Part shown: positions 63,713 through 64,000 of the stretch, one piece after another
Layout of the letters: every line of letters begins with the position of its first letter
Numbering within the stretch: position 1 is the first letter of the stretch
Assembly (NCBI RefSeq): GCF_017427765.1
Contig: NZ_JAFRSC010000032.1
Location: forward strand, 1 to 64,000
Reading direction: 5' to 3'
DNA length: 64,000 bases
DNA from: Methanobrevibacter sp.
Lineage (GTDB): Archaea; Methanobacteriota; Methanobacteria; Methanobacteriales; Methanobacteriaceae
The notes under the pieces: model-generated
Databases searched by the model: none
What the model saw: the letters and a program-made list of their open reading frames with translations, nothing else
What the model was told of the DNA's origin: nothing
Position numbers and translations under genes: made by a program

Positions 63713-64000
63713 ATGATAGTAAGTGTAATTGGTGGAACAGGTCCTCAGGGACTTGGAATTGCAGAAAGATTGGCTATTGCCGGTGTTGATGTGATAGTGG
63801 GATCTCGTAAGGAAGAAAAAGCATTGGATGTAGTTGCAAAAGCAAAAGAAGACCTTGCAGATTATGATTTGTCAAGCATGAAAGGAATGGCAAACGAAGA
63901 TGCTGCAAAAGAAGGTGATGTATTAATTATTACCGTACCTCTGGCTGCTCAAAAACCAACAATTGAAGGAATCAAGGAGTTTTGTGCAGATAAAATTGTT
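63713..64000 (+). CDS. npdG: NADPH-dependent F420 reductase, 5' part
   Basis: The first 96 residues are in the window and the rest is cut off by the edge. 'MIVSVIGGTGPQGLGIAERLAIAGVDVIVGSRKEEKA' is the NADP-binding fold (GGTGPQG, SR for the 2'-phosphate) of F420H2:NADP oxidoreductase, and 'EGDVLIITVPLAAQKPTI' continues the family pattern. It moves hydride between F420H2 and NADP+. GGTGAT precedes the start. Confidence 0.92.
   Translation, partial: MIVSVIGGTGPQGLGIAERLAIAGVDVIVGSRKEEKALDVVAKAKEDLADYDLSSMKGMANEDAAKEGDVLIITVPLAAQKPTIEGIKEFCADKIV

Noticed and set aside
1-64000. CRISPR arrays, rRNA, tRNA and replication origin
   Set aside because: Looked for regularly spaced repeats, TPsiC and anticodon arms, and origin-type repeats beside the primase genes. 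None could be supported; no cdc6/orc1 gene is present.

Overview
The window is a 64 kb stretch of an AT-rich euryarchaeal genome that reads as a Methanobrevibacter-like methanogen (Methanobacteriales). The grounds are: coenzyme M and F420 genes (comA, comD, comE, cofH, npdG), heterodisulfide reductase subunits, methanogenesis marker proteins (MtxX/Mmp4 and a marker-16-like protein), cyclic 2,3-diphosphoglycerate synthetase, the archaeal primase PriS/PriL, F420H2 oxidase FprA, pantoate kinase, TATA-box promoters with GGTGAT-type ribosome binding sites, and a very large secreted adhesin-like protein of the kind abundant in rumen and gut Methanobrevibacter. I see no rRNA, tRNA or CRISPR array.

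Layout. 1-0.55 kb: 3' end of an IS200/IS605-type tnpB with a structured RNA-like tail. 0.6-8 kb: a HEAT-like protein, an ATP-grasp fusion, a frameshifted MFS exporter, an AMMECR1-tldD pair and a GMC-type oxidoreductase. 8-11.3 kb, minus strand: pyrI, a flavodoxin, argC, ribL, hisA. 11.3-17.3 kb: an ABC ATPase with two paralogous FtsX-type permeases, behind a metal-repressor-like palindrome that overlaps the TATA box. 17.4-21.5 kb: a cytoplasmic-looking beta-helix protein, then a complete tnpB element whose right end supplies the stop codon of mtxX. 21.5-25.4 kb: mtxX, a small winged-helix regulator, cpgS, UPF0280 and UPF0058 genes.

25.5-31.4 kb is the biochemically most interesting part: a plus-strand run comA, marker-16-like DUF39/ferredoxin protein, hdrC, hdrB, hdrA. 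The first enzyme of coenzyme M synthesis and a probable sulfur-insertion protein are coupled to a divergent heterodisulfide reductase. Its HdrA carries a C-terminal MvhD-like domain that has lost every cluster cysteine, and its HdrB lacks one of the ten usual cluster cysteines. comD and comE lie 6 kb further on. Between them are a solo IS right end, a strong candidate for an unannotated small RNA (about 31618-31729, with its own TATA box, two hairpins and a U-tract), and the 1.8 kilo-residue adhesin gene.

39-50 kb: cofH, a thymidylate kinase, priS/priL separated by an opposite-strand unknown gene, a 0.7 kb gap, metG, DUF530- and DUF1699-like genes, a GlcNAc-phosphate transferase and arfC. 50.1-51.5 kb: an AT-rich two-gene unit with a PIN-like protein, possibly a toxin-antitoxin-like module. 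51.5-64 kb: UPF0305, PHP phosphatase, FprA with two flavoproteins, pantoate kinase, a methyltransferase, a 54-residue protein convergent with a GNAT acetyltransferase, the archaeal early shikimate pair, thpR, cca, a MATE exporter, a DUF2284 protein and the start of npdG.
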